64,000 nt of DNA from the NCBI RefSeq assembly GCF_003086775.1, contig NZ_CP026001.1:3312407-3376406 (forward strand). The letters are read 5' to 3'. This stretch comes from Stenotrophomonas sp. ZAC14D1_NAIMI4_1. GTDB taxonomy: Bacteria; Pseudomonadota; Gammaproteobacteria; Xanthomonadales; Xanthomonadaceae. A program made the translations under genes and the position numbers. Positions 24,426-33,627 of the stretch are shown in pieces. The notes under the pieces are model-generated. The model did not search any database and was not told where the DNA came from. It saw only the letters and a list, made by a program, of their open reading frames with translations. The number at the start of each line of letters is the position of its first letter. Position 1 is the stretch's first letter.

Positions 24426-25424
24426 ATGGCAGTCAACGACGATCTGGTAGTGCTTCGCCCCGAAGGGCTTTACTGCGCCGCGGGCGATTTCCACATCGAC
24501 CCGTGGCGGCCGGTGCCGCGCGCGGTCATCACCCACGGCCATGGCGACCACGCGCGGCCCGGCATGGGCGAGTACCACTGCAGCCCGGGCAGTGCGCCGA
24601 TCCTGCGCTGGCGGCTGGGCGACGTGCCGCTGCAGGTACACGCCGAAGGCCAGCCGTTCACCCTGGGCCAGGTGCAGGTCTCGCTGCATCCGGCCGGCCA
24701 CGTGCTGGGTTCTTCGCAGGTACGCATCGACGATGGCCGCCAGGTCTGGGTCGCATCGGGCGACTACAAGCGCCAGCCCGACCCCACCTGTGCGCCGTTC
24801 GAAGTGGTGCCCTGCGATACGTTCATCACCGAAGCGACCTTCGCCCTGCCGATCTACCGCTGGCCCGATACCACCGAGGTAGCCGCCGAGATCGTGGCGT
24901 GGCGCCGCGAATGCGGGCATCGCGGGGAAGCCGCCGTGCTGCTCTGCTATTCGCTGGGCAAGGCGCAGCGGGTGCTGGGCGAACTGCTCGCGCTGGATGA
25001 CACGCCCGCCTGGCTGCACGGTGCGGTTGCCAATGGCGTGGCGGTGTACCGCGAGGCGGGCATCCCCATGCTGGAAACACTGACGGTGGCCGAGCAGGGC
25101 CGCCAGCCGGATGCCGCCGGCAAACTGATCATCGCGCCGCCGTCGGCCGCCGGCACGCCCTGGCTGCGCCGCTTCGGCCGCCACCAGCTCGGTTTCGCCT
25201 CGGGCTGGATGCAGCTGCGCGGCAACCGCCGGCGGCGCAATGTAGATCGCGGTTTCGTGGTGTCCGACCACGCCGACTGGCCCGCCCTGCTGCAGACCAT
25301 CGAACAGACCGGCGCGACCCGCGTGATCGCCACCCATGGCAACACCGATGCGCTGATTCCCTTCCTGCGCGAACGTGGCGTGGCCGCCGAGGCCTTCCGT
25401 ACCGATTTCGGGAGCGAGGAATGA
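24426..25424 (+). CDS. ligase-associated MBL-fold DNA exonuclease
   Basis: This encodes 332 residues. ITHGHGDHARPGMG is the HxHxDH metal-binding motif of the metallo-beta-lactamase fold. HPAGHVLGSSQVRI and SGDYKRQPDPT add ligands, and a beta-CASP-like region with CYSLGKAQRVL, VVSDHADWPAL and ATHGNTDALI follows. This is the ligase-associated exonuclease family. Its stop overlaps the ligase start by four bases. It heads the four-gene repair operon and should trim DNA ends before sealing. Confidence 0.9.
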   Translation: MAVNDDLVVLRPEGLYCAAGDFHIDPWRPVPRAVITHGHGDHARPGMGEYHCSPGSAPILRWRLGDVPLQVHAEGQPFTLGQVQVSLHPAGHVLGSSQVRIDDGRQVWVASGDYKRQPDPTCAPFEVVPCDTFITEATFALPIYRWPDTTEVAAEIVAWRRECGHRGEAAVLLCYSLGKAQRVLGELLALDDTPAWLHGAVANGVAVYREAGIPMLETLTVAEQGRQPDAAGKLIIAPPSAAGTPWLRRFGRHQLGFASGWMQLRGNRRRRNVDRGFVVSDHADWPALLQTIEQTGATRVIATHGNTDALIPFLRERGVAAEAFRTDFGSEE

Positions 25425-27028
25425 AGGCCTTCGCCGCGCTCTACCAGCGGCTGGACCGCAGCACGGCCACGCTGGACAAGCGTGCGGCGCTGGTCGACTA
25501 CTTCGCCCACGCCAACGCGCACGATGCGGCCTGGGCGCTGTACCTGCTCAGTGGCGGCAAGGTCGGTGGCGCGCGCAGGAAGATCGCCGCCAGTGGCGAA
25601 CTGCGCGCGTGGGTGAGCGGGGAATCGGGGCTGCCGCCATGGCTGGTCGAGGACAGCTACGCGCAGGTGGGCGACCTCGCCGAAACGCTGACCCTGCTGC
25701 TGGATGATCCCGCGCAGCGCGCCCCCGACCGCCCGCTGGCCGACTGGATCGAACAGCATCTGCTGGCCGTGGCCAACCAGCCCGAGGACGTGCGTCGCGC
25801 CGCCGTGGTGGCCGGCTGGCGGCAGCTGCCCGCCCGCGAGCGCCTGGTGTTCAACAAGCTGCTGACCGGCGCGCTGCGCGTGGGCGTATCGCAACGGCTG
25901 GTGCAGCAGGCCCTGGCCGAATGGTCGGGGCTGGACATCGCCCGCATCGCCCAGCGCATGCTCGGTGAGTGGGTGCCCTCGCCCGGCCTGCTGGCGCAGC
26001 TGCTGTCGCCGGAGGAGTTGCCGCTGGACCGCCAGCAGCCCTATCCGTTCTTCCTGGCGTCACCGCTGGAAGGCGAACCGGGCGAACGCCTGGGCGCGAT
26101 CGAGGACTGGCTGCTGGAATGGAAGTGGGATGGCATCCGCCTGCAACTGCTGTGCCGGCAGGGCGAAGTGGCGCTGTGGTCGCGCGGCGAGGAGCGGCTG
26201 GATGGGCGCTTCCCCGAGATCGAACAGGCTGCAGCGGCGCTCCCCGATGGCTGCGTGATCGATGGCGAATTGCTGGCGTGGGATGAGGCCGACGATGCGC
26301 CGCGCGCATTCACCGCGCTGCAGACGCGCATCCAGCGCCGCAAGCCCGGTGCGGCAACGCTGCGTAACACGCCGGTGCGCGTGCTCGCCTACGACCTGCT
26401 GGAACGCGATGGCCAGGATCTGCGCGAACAGCCGCTGCGGCAGCGGCGCGCACAGTTGGCCGAACTGATCGGTGCACTCGGCGATACGCGCATCCAGCTG
26501 TCGCCCGACGTACACGCCGACGACTGGACGCACGCCGCGCAGCTGCGCGAAGCATCGCGCGAACGCGGTGTCGAAGGGCTGATGCTCAAGCGCCGTGATT
26601 CGATCTACCAGGCCGGGCGCCGCCGCGGCGACTGGTGGAAGTGGAAGGTCGAGCCGCTGACCATCGACGCCGTGCTGCTGTACGCGCAGGCCGGCCACGG
26701 GCGGCGCAGCACGCTGTACACCGATTACACCTTCGGCGTCTGGGACGGCGACACCCTGGTGCCGGTGGCCAAGGCTTACTCCGGGCTGGACGACAAGGAG
26801 ATCCTGGCGCTGGACCGCTGGATCCGTGCCAATACCCGCGAACGCTTCGGCCCGGTGCGCAGCGTGCGCGGCGAGCAGGTGTTCGAGCTTGGCTTCGAGG
26901 CGGTCAACCGCAGCACGCGGCACAAGTCCGGCATTGCCGTGCGCTTCCCGCGCATCCTGCGCTGGCGCCACGACAAGCCGGCCAGCGAAGCGGACCAGCT
27001 GGCGACCCTGCAGGCACTGGCGCGATGA
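25421..27028 (+). CDS. ATP-dependent DNA ligase
   Basis: This encodes 535 residues. The nucleotidyl-transferase motif EWKWDGIRLQ holds the adenylated Lys235. DGRFPEIEQAAAALPDGCVIDGELLAW, VEGLMLKRRDSIYQAGRR and WWKWKVEPLTIDAVLLYAQAG are motifs III to V. An N-terminal helical DNA-binding domain and a C-terminal OB fold frame the core. It joins nicks with ATP rather than NAD, in addition to the cell's expected LigA. ATGA overlaps link it to both the exonuclease and the helicase, showing one translational unit. Confidence 0.92.
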   Translation: MKAFAALYQRLDRSTATLDKRAALVDYFAHANAHDAAWALYLLSGGKVGGARRKIAASGELRAWVSGESGLPPWLVEDSYAQVGDLAETLTLLLDDPAQRAPDRPLADWIEQHLLAVANQPEDVRRAAVVAGWRQLPARERLVFNKLLTGALRVGVSQRLVQQALAEWSGLDIARIAQRMLGEWVPSPGLLAQLLSPEELPLDRQQPYPFFLASPLEGEPGERLGAIEDWLLEWKWDGIRLQLLCRQGEVALWSRGEERLDGRFPEIEQAAAALPDGCVIDGELLAWDEADDAPRAFTALQTRIQRRKPGAATLRNTPVRVLAYDLLERDGQDLREQPLRQRRAQLAELIGALGDTRIQLSPDVHADDWTHAAQLREASRERGVEGLMLKRRDSIYQAGRRRGDWWKWKVEPLTIDAVLLYAQAGHGRRSTLYTDYTFGVWDGDTLVPVAKAYSGLDDKEILALDRWIRANTRERFGPVRSVRGEQVFELGFEAVNRSTRHKSGIAVRFPRILRWRHDKPASEADQLATLQALAR

Positions 27029-29484
27029 AGCGTGGTGACGCGCTGCAGCGGCTGCAGGCCTGGTTCGAACACCGTGGCTGGAAGCCGCTGCCGTTCCAGC
27101 GCGCGATGTGGCGCCATTACCTGGCGGGCAGCTCGGGCCTGCTGCACACCCCCACCGGCAGCGGCAAGACCCTGGCGATGTTCGGTGGCCCGCTGCTGCA
27201 GGCCATGATCGATCCGCCGCCTGCGCCGCCGCGGGCAAATGCTGTGCGCCCGCTGCAGGTGCTGTGGGTGACGCCGCTGCGGGCGCTGGCCAGCGACACC
27301 GCCCGCGCCCTGCAGGCGCCCATCGAGGGCCTCGGGCTGGGCTGGAAGGTCGGCCTGCGCAGTGGCGATGCCAGCAGCCGCGACCGCCGCCTCGCCCGCG
27401 AAGGCCGCATCGACGTGCTGGTCACCACGCCCGAATCGCTGGCCCTGCTGCTCAGTTACCCCGACACCCTGGAACGCATGCGCCAGCTGCGCTGCGTGGT
27501 GGTGGACGAGTGGCACGAGCTGATGGGCAACAAGCGCGGCGTGCTGCTGCAGTTGAACCTCGCGCTGCTGCGCGAGACCGCGCCGGCACTGCAGCTGTGG
27601 GGCCTGTCGGCAACGCTGGGCAACCTGCAGCAGGCGCGCGATGTGCTGCTGCCGGGGATGCCCGACGCGGTGCGGGTGGAAGGTGCACGGCAGCGACCGG
27701 TGGCGATCAGCAGCCTGCTGCCTTCCAGCGGCGAACGCTTCCCGTGGGCCGGGCACCTCGGCCTGGGCCAGTTGTCGCGCGTGCTCGATGCGCTGATGGC
27801 CGCGCGCAGCAGCCTGCTGTTCACCAACACGCGCGCGCAGGCCGAGCTGTGGCACCAGGCGCTTGCCGCAGTCTGGCCGGAAGATCCGCAGACACTGGCC
27901 CTGCACCATGGCTCGCTCGATCCCACGCTGCGCCAGCAGGTGGAAGACGGCCTGCGTACCGGCACCCTGCGCTGCGTGGTGGCCACGTCCAGCCTGGACC
28001 TGGGCGTGGATTTCCCCGAAGTGGACCAGGTGCTGCAGCTGGGCAGCCCCAAGGGCGTGGCCCGCCTGCGCCAGCGCGCAGGACGCGCACGGCATCGGCC
28101 CGGCGCGAGCGGCAGCGTGCTGTGCGTGCCCACCCACGCGTTGGAGCTGGCCGAGTACGCAGCCGTGCGCCGGGCGCTGCGCGAGGGCATCACCGAACCG
28201 CGCACGCCGCCCAGGCTGTCGCTGGATGTGCTGGCCCAGCACGCGGTCAGCTGCGCACTGGCGGGCGGCTTCCAGGCCGATGCCCTGCTCGCGCAGGTGC
28301 GCCGCACGGATGCCTTCGCCGCGCTGCAGGACGCGCAGTGGCAGGCCGTGCTCGAGTTCATCGTGCAGGGCGGGCGCGCCCTCGCGCAGTACCCCGAGTA
28401 CCGCAAGGTGGTGCTGGACGACGATGGCCGGTACCGCATGCATGATCGCCGCCAGGCACTGCGCCACCGCCTGTCGATCGGCACCATCAGCAGCGATGGC
28501 AGCGTGCGCGTGCAGTTCCTGCGTGGCGGCGGGCTGGGCGCGGTGGAAGAACAGTTCGCCAGCCGCCTGCGCCGCGGCGACCGCTTCCAGTTTGCCGGAC
28601 GCCTGCTGGAGCTGGTTCAACTGCGCGACATGACCGCGTACGTGCGCCTGGCGCGTGGCAGCGGCAGTGGCGTGGTGCCGCGCTGGCAGGGCGGCCAGCT
28701 GCCACTGTCGATGGCGCTGGGCCTCGAACTTGAAGCGGTCCTGTCCGGTGCCGATGCCAGCGCCGAGGCGCGCTGGCTGGCGCCGCTGCTTGGCCTGCAG
28801 GCATCGCTCTCGGAACGACCCGCGCCGTCGCGGCTGCTGCTGGAAGATGTGCGCCGTCGCGAAGGCCAGTTCCTGTTCGTCTACCCCTTCGCCGGCCGCC
28901 ACGTGCACGAGGCGCTGGCGGCGTTGCTGTCGCTGCGCTGCACGCGCCGGCAACGCAACAGCATCGGCTATGCGGTCAACGACCATGGCCTGGTGCTGGC
29001 ACCGGCGGAAACCATCGACCTCGATGCAGCGGCATGGCAGGCGCTGTTCGATCCGGCCGACCTGCTCGACGATCTGCGCGCAGCAGTGAACCTGGGCGAG
29101 CTGGCACGACGGCAGTTCCGCGGCATCGCACGCGTGGCCGGCCTGCTGGTGCCGAGCCTGCCCGGCGGCGTGCCGCGTTCGCTGCGCCAGCTGCAGGCCT
29201 CGGCGGGCCTGCTCTACGACGTGCTGCGCGAACATGACCCCGGCCACGTGCTGCTGGCCCAAGCCGAACAGGAAGTCCTCACCGATGCACTCGACCTGCC
29301 TGGCCTGCAGCAGGCGCTGCAGCGCATCGCCACGCAGGTAGTGTCACTGCAGCGGCCGCCCACGCTGACCCCGCTGGGCTTTCCGCTGTGGGCCGAGCGC
29401 CTGCGGGGGCAGTTCAGCAACGAGGACTGGCGCACGCGCGTGCAGCGCGCGGCACAGCAGCTGGAGCGCCGCCATGGCCACTGA
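27025..29484 (+). CDS. lhr: Lhr-family ligase-associated DEXH helicase
   Basis: This encodes 819 residues. Walker A is TPTGSGKT (42-49), the DExH box is VVVDEWHELMG, motif III is LWGLSATLGN, and motif VI is LRQRAGRARHRPG. The remaining 400 or so residues form the winged-helix and beta-barrel Lhr-core domains, without the long C-terminal extension of mycobacterial Lhr. Lhr proteins translocate 3' to 5' on single-stranded DNA and unwind hybrids. It overlaps the ligase by four bases and PdeM by eleven. Confidence 0.92.
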   Translation: MKRGDALQRLQAWFEHRGWKPLPFQRAMWRHYLAGSSGLLHTPTGSGKTLAMFGGPLLQAMIDPPPAPPRANAVRPLQVLWVTPLRALASDTARALQAPIEGLGLGWKVGLRSGDASSRDRRLAREGRIDVLVTTPESLALLLSYPDTLERMRQLRCVVVDEWHELMGNKRGVLLQLNLALLRETAPALQLWGLSATLGNLQQARDVLLPGMPDAVRVEGARQRPVAISSLLPSSGERFPWAGHLGLGQLSRVLDALMAARSSLLFTNTRAQAELWHQALAAVWPEDPQTLALHHGSLDPTLRQQVEDGLRTGTLRCVVATSSLDLGVDFPEVDQVLQLGSPKGVARLRQRAGRARHRPGASGSVLCVPTHALELAEYAAVRRALREGITEPRTPPRLSLDVLAQHAVSCALAGGFQADALLAQVRRTDAFAALQDAQWQAVLEFIVQGGRALAQYPEYRKVVLDDDGRYRMHDRRQALRHRLSIGTISSDGSVRVQFLRGGGLGAVEEQFASRLRRGDRFQFAGRLLELVQLRDMTAYVRLARGSGSGVVPRWQGGQLPLSMALGLELEAVLSGADASAEARWLAPLLGLQASLSERPAPSRLLLEDVRRREGQFLFVYPFAGRHVHEALAALLSLRCTRRQRNSIGYAVNDHGLVLAPAETIDLDAAAWQALFDPADLLDDLRAAVNLGELARRQFRGIARVAGLLVPSLPGGVPRSLRQLQASAGLLYDVLREHDPGHVLLAQAEQEVLTDALDLPGLQQALQRIATQVVSLQRPPTLTPLGFPLWAERLRGQFSNEDWRTRVQRAAQQLERRHGH

Positions 29485-30115
29485 ACTGCCGGTGCAGCTG
29501 GGCGGTGAGCCGATGTGCCTGCTCGGCCCGCGCGCGTTGTGGTGGCCGGCACGACAGGCGTTGCTGATCGCCGACCTGCACCTGGGCAAGGCCGACGTGT
29601 TCCGGCGCGCCGGCATTGCCCTGCCCAGCGGCGGCACCGAAGACGACCTGCAGCGCCTGCAGGCGCTGGTACAGCAGCAGGCGTGCCGCGAACTGTGGAT
29701 CCTCGGCGACATCCTGCACGGGCCGGCGCACCGCGCGGCATGGCATCGGCAATGGCTGGGCTGGCGCGAGCAGCACGCCGCGCTGGACGTACACGTGGTG
29801 CGCGGCAACCATGATCGGCAGCTACCGCACGCCGCGCTGCAGGTGCAGATCCACGACGACCTGCGGCTGGGACCGTTCCTGCTCTGTCACGAGCCGCGGC
29901 AGGATGCGCAGGCCCACGTGATTGCCGGCCACGTGCATCCACAGGTGGCCCTGCCCGCACTTCGGCGGCGCTTTCCTGCCTTCTGGCTGCGGCAGGCACA
30001 GACGGTGCTGCCGGCGTTCTCGGCATTCACCGCCGGCGTGGTGCCAGCGCGGCAACGCGGCGAACAGTGGATCGCCTGCGTGGAAGACCAACTGGTCCCG
30101 CTGCCCGTGCGTTGA
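29474..30115 (+). CDS. pdeM: ligase-associated endonuclease/phosphoesterase PdeM
   Basis: This encodes 213 residues. The calcineurin-like metallophosphoesterase motifs are in order: ADLHLGKAD, ILGDILHG, VRGNHDRQL, LCHEP and AGHVHPQV. This is the PdeM family, described as a Mn-dependent nuclease encoded with Lhr, ATP-dependent ligase and MBL exonuclease. The start lies inside the lhr coding end, so translation is coupled. It completes the operon; the next gene runs the other way. Confidence 0.9.
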   Translation: MATELPVQLGGEPMCLLGPRALWWPARQALLIADLHLGKADVFRRAGIALPSGGTEDDLQRLQALVQQQACRELWILGDILHGPAHRAAWHRQWLGWREQHAALDVHVVRGNHDRQLPHAALQVQIHDDLRLGPFLLCHEPRQDAQAHVIAGHVHPQVALPALRRRFPAFWLRQAQTVLPAFSAFTAGVVPARQRGEQWIACVEDQLVPLPVR

Positions 30116-30142
30116 TGACGGGCGGGTGCAACGGCGCTCCGG

Positions 30143-30412
30143 TCAGGCCGGGCGCGCGAGCAGTTCCGGCATCACCCGGAAATCAGCGCTGCGCTCGCTG
30201 CTGCGGCGTGGCAAGGCCTGGATGGCGACCAGCATTTCCCGCGCGCAGGTACGGATGCGCGCGTGGTGCGCCGGTGCCGAATGGCTGATCAGGCTGCCCA
30301 CATGGAACTCGAACACATCTTCCAGGACGTCGGGCTGGTCCTCGTGCAGCATCTGCAGCAGGCCCCTCAGCTTGCAGATTTCCGATTCCAGCTCATCGAC
30401 CGCGAACAACAT
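30143..30412 (-). CDS. hypothetical 89-residue protein
   Basis: The ATG at 30412 is preceded by a strong GAGGAGG six bases away, which decides the start against longer frames. The protein begins MLFAVDELESEICKLRGLLQ, an amphipathic coiled-coil-like helix, and ends with a basic tail. No family is recognised. It lies convergent with pdeM (27-base gap) and downstream of the FAD monooxygenase on the opposite strand from the repair operon. Confidence 0.6.
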   Translation of the reverse strand: MLFAVDELESEICKLRGLLQMLHEDQPDVLEDVFEFHVGSLISHSAPAHHARIRTCAREMLVAIQALPRRSSERSADFRVMPELLARPA

Positions 30413-30589
30413 GGCATCCTCCTCGAATACTGCGGCGCATCCGGGCCGCAACAGGCCGCGACGGCGGTGCCGCCCGGCCACGCGCGATGTTCGATCACGG
30501 AAAGGAAAACGGGCGACGCGCCAATGGCGTGCTCCCCTCTTCTCGCATATCCGGGGTGAGGTGTTCGTTAATTGCCGTGACGGCGCGGT

Positions 30590-31858
30590 TCACGCACGCA
30601 GCGGAATCGCGCCCACCGGCGGGCTCGCCGGCGCCTGTGAAAGCGCCTCGATGAAGGCCGGATCCAGCGCCATCGCACCGAACCAGCCGTGCTGGGTGCC
30701 GCTGAGCACGCGCAGCATGTGGCCACGTCCACCGGGCATGCGACCCATCGGCCCGAGCAGCACATCGCGCGCCTTGGCCCATACATCGCGCTCGGACTGG
30801 AACAACGGCGTCAGCCAGCGGCTCCAGCGCTGGTAGACCGCCACGTGCGCGCGGCGCTGCGCCTGGTAGGCCTGCAGCGCGAATGCGCCGCCACCGTGCG
30901 TGCGCAGCGCATCGCGCAGGGCCAGCGCATCCAGCAGCGCCATGTTCACGCCCTGCCCCAGCTGCGGGCTCATGGCATGGGCGGCATCGCCGGCCAGCAC
31001 CAGCCGGTCCTGGTGCCAGCGCTTCATCACCGCATCGCGGTAGACCGCGCGCGCCAGCTGGCCCGGCTCCTGCAGGTGGGCGAAGCGCGCACTGGCCTGC
31101 GGCCACAGCGCATGCAGTTCCTCCAGCCATGGGGCCATGCCATCGGCCTGCCAGCGCTCGAAGTCGGCACGCGGCAGGCTCCAGAAGAAACTCAGGCGCG
31201 GCGTGCCGTCACCCGGGCGGGTGCCGACCGGCAGCAGGCCGATCATCTTGCGCGCGGCCACGTAGCGCTGGCGAAGCTCGTTCGCATGCGGCCAGTCTTC
31301 CGCGGGCAGCAGGCACCACAGCGCGCCCCACGGGTAGACCCGGTCCAGGCCGATGCCTTCCTCGACGCCGCCGCGCAGCGTGGACGCCGCGCCATCGGCG
31401 GCCACCACCAGATCGAACGGCCCGTGCTGGCGCCCCTCGCTGTCACGCAGCCGCCCCTGCACGGCATCCACCGAAACAATGGTGGTGCCGACATGCAGCT
31501 GGCCTTCGCCGGCGCGGGCCTGGTCCAGCAGCGAGAACAGCGCCCCGCGCTGCATGCCCAGGCCATGCAGGCGCACATCCAGCCCGGCATAGCCCATGTC
31601 CATCACCGCGCGCTCGCACGGCGTATCGCCATACAGCCGGTGCACCGGTGCCGCATGCGCGCGCACCTCGTCCAGCAGGCCCATCTGCCACAGCACCTGC
31701 AGGCCGCTGGGTTGCAGCAGGAAGCCGGCCCCCACCGGGCCGGGCGTCGGCACCCGTTCGAAGATCTCCACCTCGTGGCCATCACGGGTGAGCAGGATGG
31801 CCAATGCCTGGCCGGCGGTGCCGTAGCCGATCACGGCGATGCGCAGTCGTTCCGTCAT
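30590..31858 (-). CDS. FAD-dependent monooxygenase (PHBH/salicylate hydroxylase type)
   Basis: This encodes 422 residues. The dinucleotide-binding motif is RIAVIGYGTAGQALAILL. The DG motif is DLVVAADGAASTLR, and LVLAGDAAHAMSPQLGQGVNMALLDALAL is the GD FAD-ribityl motif. These define class A flavin hydroxylases. Typical reactions are NAD(P)H-dependent hydroxylation of aromatic or quinone-precursor substrates; the substrate here is unknown. Glu-Arg after the third strand (EIFERVPTPGPVGAGFLLQP) fits the FAD-dependent oxidoreductases seen in secondary metabolism. It reads away from the cold-shock gene terminator. Confidence 0.8.
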   Translation of the reverse strand: MTERLRIAVIGYGTAGQALAILLTRDGHEVEIFERVPTPGPVGAGFLLQPSGLQVLWQMGLLDEVRAHAAPVHRLYGDTPCERAVMDMGYAGLDVRLHGLGMQRGALFSLLDQARAGEGQLHVGTTIVSVDAVQGRLRDSEGRQHGPFDLVVAADGAASTLRGGVEEGIGLDRVYPWGALWCLLPAEDWPHANELRQRYVAARKMIGLLPVGTRPGDGTPRLSFFWSLPRADFERWQADGMAPWLEELHALWPQASARFAHLQEPGQLARAVYRDAVMKRWHQDRLVLAGDAAHAMSPQLGQGVNMALLDALALRDALRTHGGGAFALQAYQAQRRAHVAVYQRWSRWLTPLFQSERDVWAKARDVLLGPMGRMPGGRGHMLRVLSGTQHGWFGAMALDPAFIEALSQAPASPPVGAIPLRA

Positions 31859-31894
31859 GCCCGCATTGTGCCCGCCAGCCGATGCCGTGCGCAA

Positions 31895-31921
31895 AAAAAA
31901 ACCCCGCCGTAGCGGGGTTTT
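31895..31921 (-). terminator. rho-independent terminator of the cold-shock gene
   Basis: On the minus strand AAAACCCCGCTACGGCGGGG is followed by eight to nine T residues, about 20 bases after the cold-shock stop codon. It is a strong intrinsic terminator and keeps the monooxygenase transcript separate. Confidence 0.9.
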
Positions 31922-31940
31922 CAACGCACTGTCGAGTGGA

Positions 31941-32147
31941 TCACTCGGCCGGCGTGATGTTCGAAGCCTGCGCACCCTTCGGGCCCTGGGTCACGTCATA
32001 GGTGACACGCTGGCCTTCCTGCAGGCTGCGGAAGCCCTTGGAGTTGATGGCGGAGAAGTGCGCGAACACGTCGGCGCTGCCATCCTCCGGCGAGATGAAG
32101 CCAAATCCCTTGGCGTCGTTGAACCACTTGACGGTACCGTTCGGCAT
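31941..32147 (-). CDS. cold-shock protein, CspA family
   Basis: This encodes 68 residues. It starts [20 protein letters not shown], with RNA-binding motifs RNP1 (KGFGFI) and RNP2 (VFAHF). [24 protein letters not shown] is the standard C-terminal half of the OB fold. It binds single-stranded RNA/DNA as an RNA chaperone in the cytoplasm. About 87 bases of leader separate it from the stop of the upstream purine phosphorylase gene. No cold-box was identified with confidence. Which paralogue it is cannot be told. Confidence 0.92.
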   Translation of the reverse strand: MPNGTVKWFNDAKGFGFISPEDGSADVFAHFSAINSKGFRSLQEGQRVTYDVTQGPKGAQASNITPAE

Positions 32148-32234
32148 GTTAATGCGAGACCTTTGCAATGAATGGGTGGTGTACGCTGAACCCGCGTACC
32201 GGCTGAGTATGCAAAGCTTGCCCGAGGATGACAA

Positions 32235-32981
32235 TCACCCCCGCGCCAATTCGCCGACCAGTTCCGGAAGTCCGTTGCTGGCGGCCTGCACGTTGGCCAG
32301 TACTTCGGCCATGGTGATCTCCTCGCCGTCGCCACAGCCTGCGGCCCAGTTCGCCACGATCGCCAGGCAGGCGTAATCCAGCCCCAGCTCCCGTGCCAGC
32401 GCGGCTTCCGGCATGCCGGTCATGCCCACCAGGTCGCAGCCGTCGCGGCGCATGCGGGCGATTTCGGCGATGGTTTCCAGCCGCGGGCCCTGGGTGGCGC
32501 CATAGCAGCCGCCGTCGTGCACCTTCACGCCGGTCACCTTCGCCGCCGCCAGGATCTTGCTGCGCAGCATCGGCGTGTAGGGGTGGCCGAAGTCCACGTG
32601 CACCACGTCGGTGCCCTCTTCCTCGCAGATGGTGCTGATCCGGCCCCAGGTGTAGTCGATGATCTGGTCCGGGCAGGCCAGCACGCGCGGGCCGAAATCG
32701 TCACCGATGCCGCCGACCGTGTTCAGCGCCAGCACCCGCTGCGCACCGATCTGCTGCAGCGCGGCCAGGTTGGCGCGGTAGTTGATCTTGTGCGGCGGCA
32801 GCGAATGGCCCTCGCCATGGCGCGCCAGGAAGGCCACGCGGTTGCCCAGCAGCGTGCCCACGCGCACCGGGCCGGACGGACGGCCGAAACGGGTTTCGAC
32901 CTCGTGCGTCTGCACGTCGTCGAGCTTGGCCAGGTTGTAGACACCGGTGCCGCCAATCACGGCCAGGGCGATCTGTTGCAT
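32235..32981 (-). CDS. S-methyl-5'-thioinosine phosphorylase (MTIP)
   Basis: This encodes 248 residues. VIGGTGVYNL, FLARHGEGHSLPPHKINYRANL, GATQGPRLETIAEIARM and GMTGMPEAALARELGLDYACL define the PNP/MTAP family. In the base-binding strand the sequence is IVANWAAG. It lacks the Asp pair used by methylthioadenosine phosphorylases for adenine, and it resembles Pseudomonas MTI phosphorylase. It should split methylthioinosine (or inosine-like nucleosides) into hypoxanthine and methylthioribose-1-phosphate. GGAG precedes the start. The adjacent Hpt can salvage the hypoxanthine. Confidence 0.82.
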   Translation of the reverse strand: MQQIALAVIGGTGVYNLAKLDDVQTHEVETRFGRPSGPVRVGTLLGNRVAFLARHGEGHSLPPHKINYRANLAALQQIGAQRVLALNTVGGIGDDFGPRVLACPDQIIDYTWGRISTICEEEGTDVVHVDFGHPYTPMLRSKILAAAKVTGVKVHDGGCYGATQGPRLETIAEIARMRRDGCDLVGMTGMPEAALARELGLDYACLAIVANWAAGCGDGEEITMAEVLANVQAASNGLPELVGELARG

Positions 32982-33006
32982 GCAATGCACTCCAGGAAAA
33001 GACAAA

Positions 33007-33030
33007 CGCCGGCACCCGAAGATGCCGGCG
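33007..33030 (-). terminator. terminator after hpt
   Basis: On the minus strand CGCCGGCATC-TTCG-GGTGCCGGCG is followed by TTTGTCTTTT. It lies between hpt and the MTI phosphorylase gene. It should end the nagZ-hpt transcript, at least partly, before the phosphorylase. Confidence 0.75.
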
Positions 33031-33072
33031 CGGGACAGGACAGGACAAGGACAGGCCGCGAACGGCCAGCCC

Positions 33073-33627
33073 TTATTCCTTCATCGCGTAGATGGCCGGC
33101 ACGCAGCGCAGGGTTTCGTTGACGTCCATGCCGAAGCCGAAGACATAACGGTCCGGCAGTTCGATGCCCGCGTAGTCAGCGGTGACGTCCGGCAGGCCAC
33201 GGTCGTGCTTCTTCACCGTCATCGCGGCGATGCGCACGTCGGTGGCGCCCTGTTCCAGGCACCAGGTGCGCACGCCCTGCAGGGTGTAGCCCTCGTCGAG
33301 GATGTCATCGACCAGCAGCACGCGGCGGCCGAACAGCGCGGTGGCCGGCTTGTGCTTCCAGACCAGGTCGCCGCCGGTGGTTTCACCGCGGTAACGGGTG
33401 GCATGCAGGTAATCGAACTGCACGTCCTGGCCGCGCGCGCCCAGTTCCAGCGCCAGCTGGCCGGCGAACGGCAGCGCACCGTGCATGATGGACAGGAACA
33501 GCGGGACCTCGCCCTCGTAGTCGCGTGCGATCGCGTCGGCGATGCTGGCGATGGCCTTGTCGATGGTGGGACGGTCGACCAGCAGGTCGGCCTGGGCCAG
33601 GGCCTGGGAAATGGTGAGGTTCGGCAT
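33073..33627 (-). CDS. hpt: hypoxanthine-guanine phosphoribosyltransferase
   Basis: This encodes 184 residues. The PRPP loop is VLLVDDILDEGYTLQGV, and LFLSIMHGALPFAGQLALEL and KPATALFGRRVLL are typical flanks. It converts hypoxanthine or guanine plus PRPP to IMP or GMP in the cytosol. The ATG overlaps the nagZ stop by one base (TGATG), so the two are coupled. Confidence 0.9.
   Translation of the reverse strand: MPNLTISQALAQADLLVDRPTIDKAIASIADAIARDYEGEVPLFLSIMHGALPFAGQLALELGARGQDVQFDYLHATRYRGETTGGDLVWKHKPATALFGRRVLLVDDILDEGYTLQGVRTWCLEQGATDVRIAAMTVKKHDRGLPDVTADYAGIELPDRYVFGFGMDVNETLRCVPAIYAMKE

Noticed and set aside
26776..29262. 828-residue open frame antisense to the Lhr helicase
   Set aside because: It lies opposite a clear helicase with all motifs. 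Its composition (Gln/His/Arg/Ala-rich, no domains) is that of an antisense shadow in GC-rich DNA.
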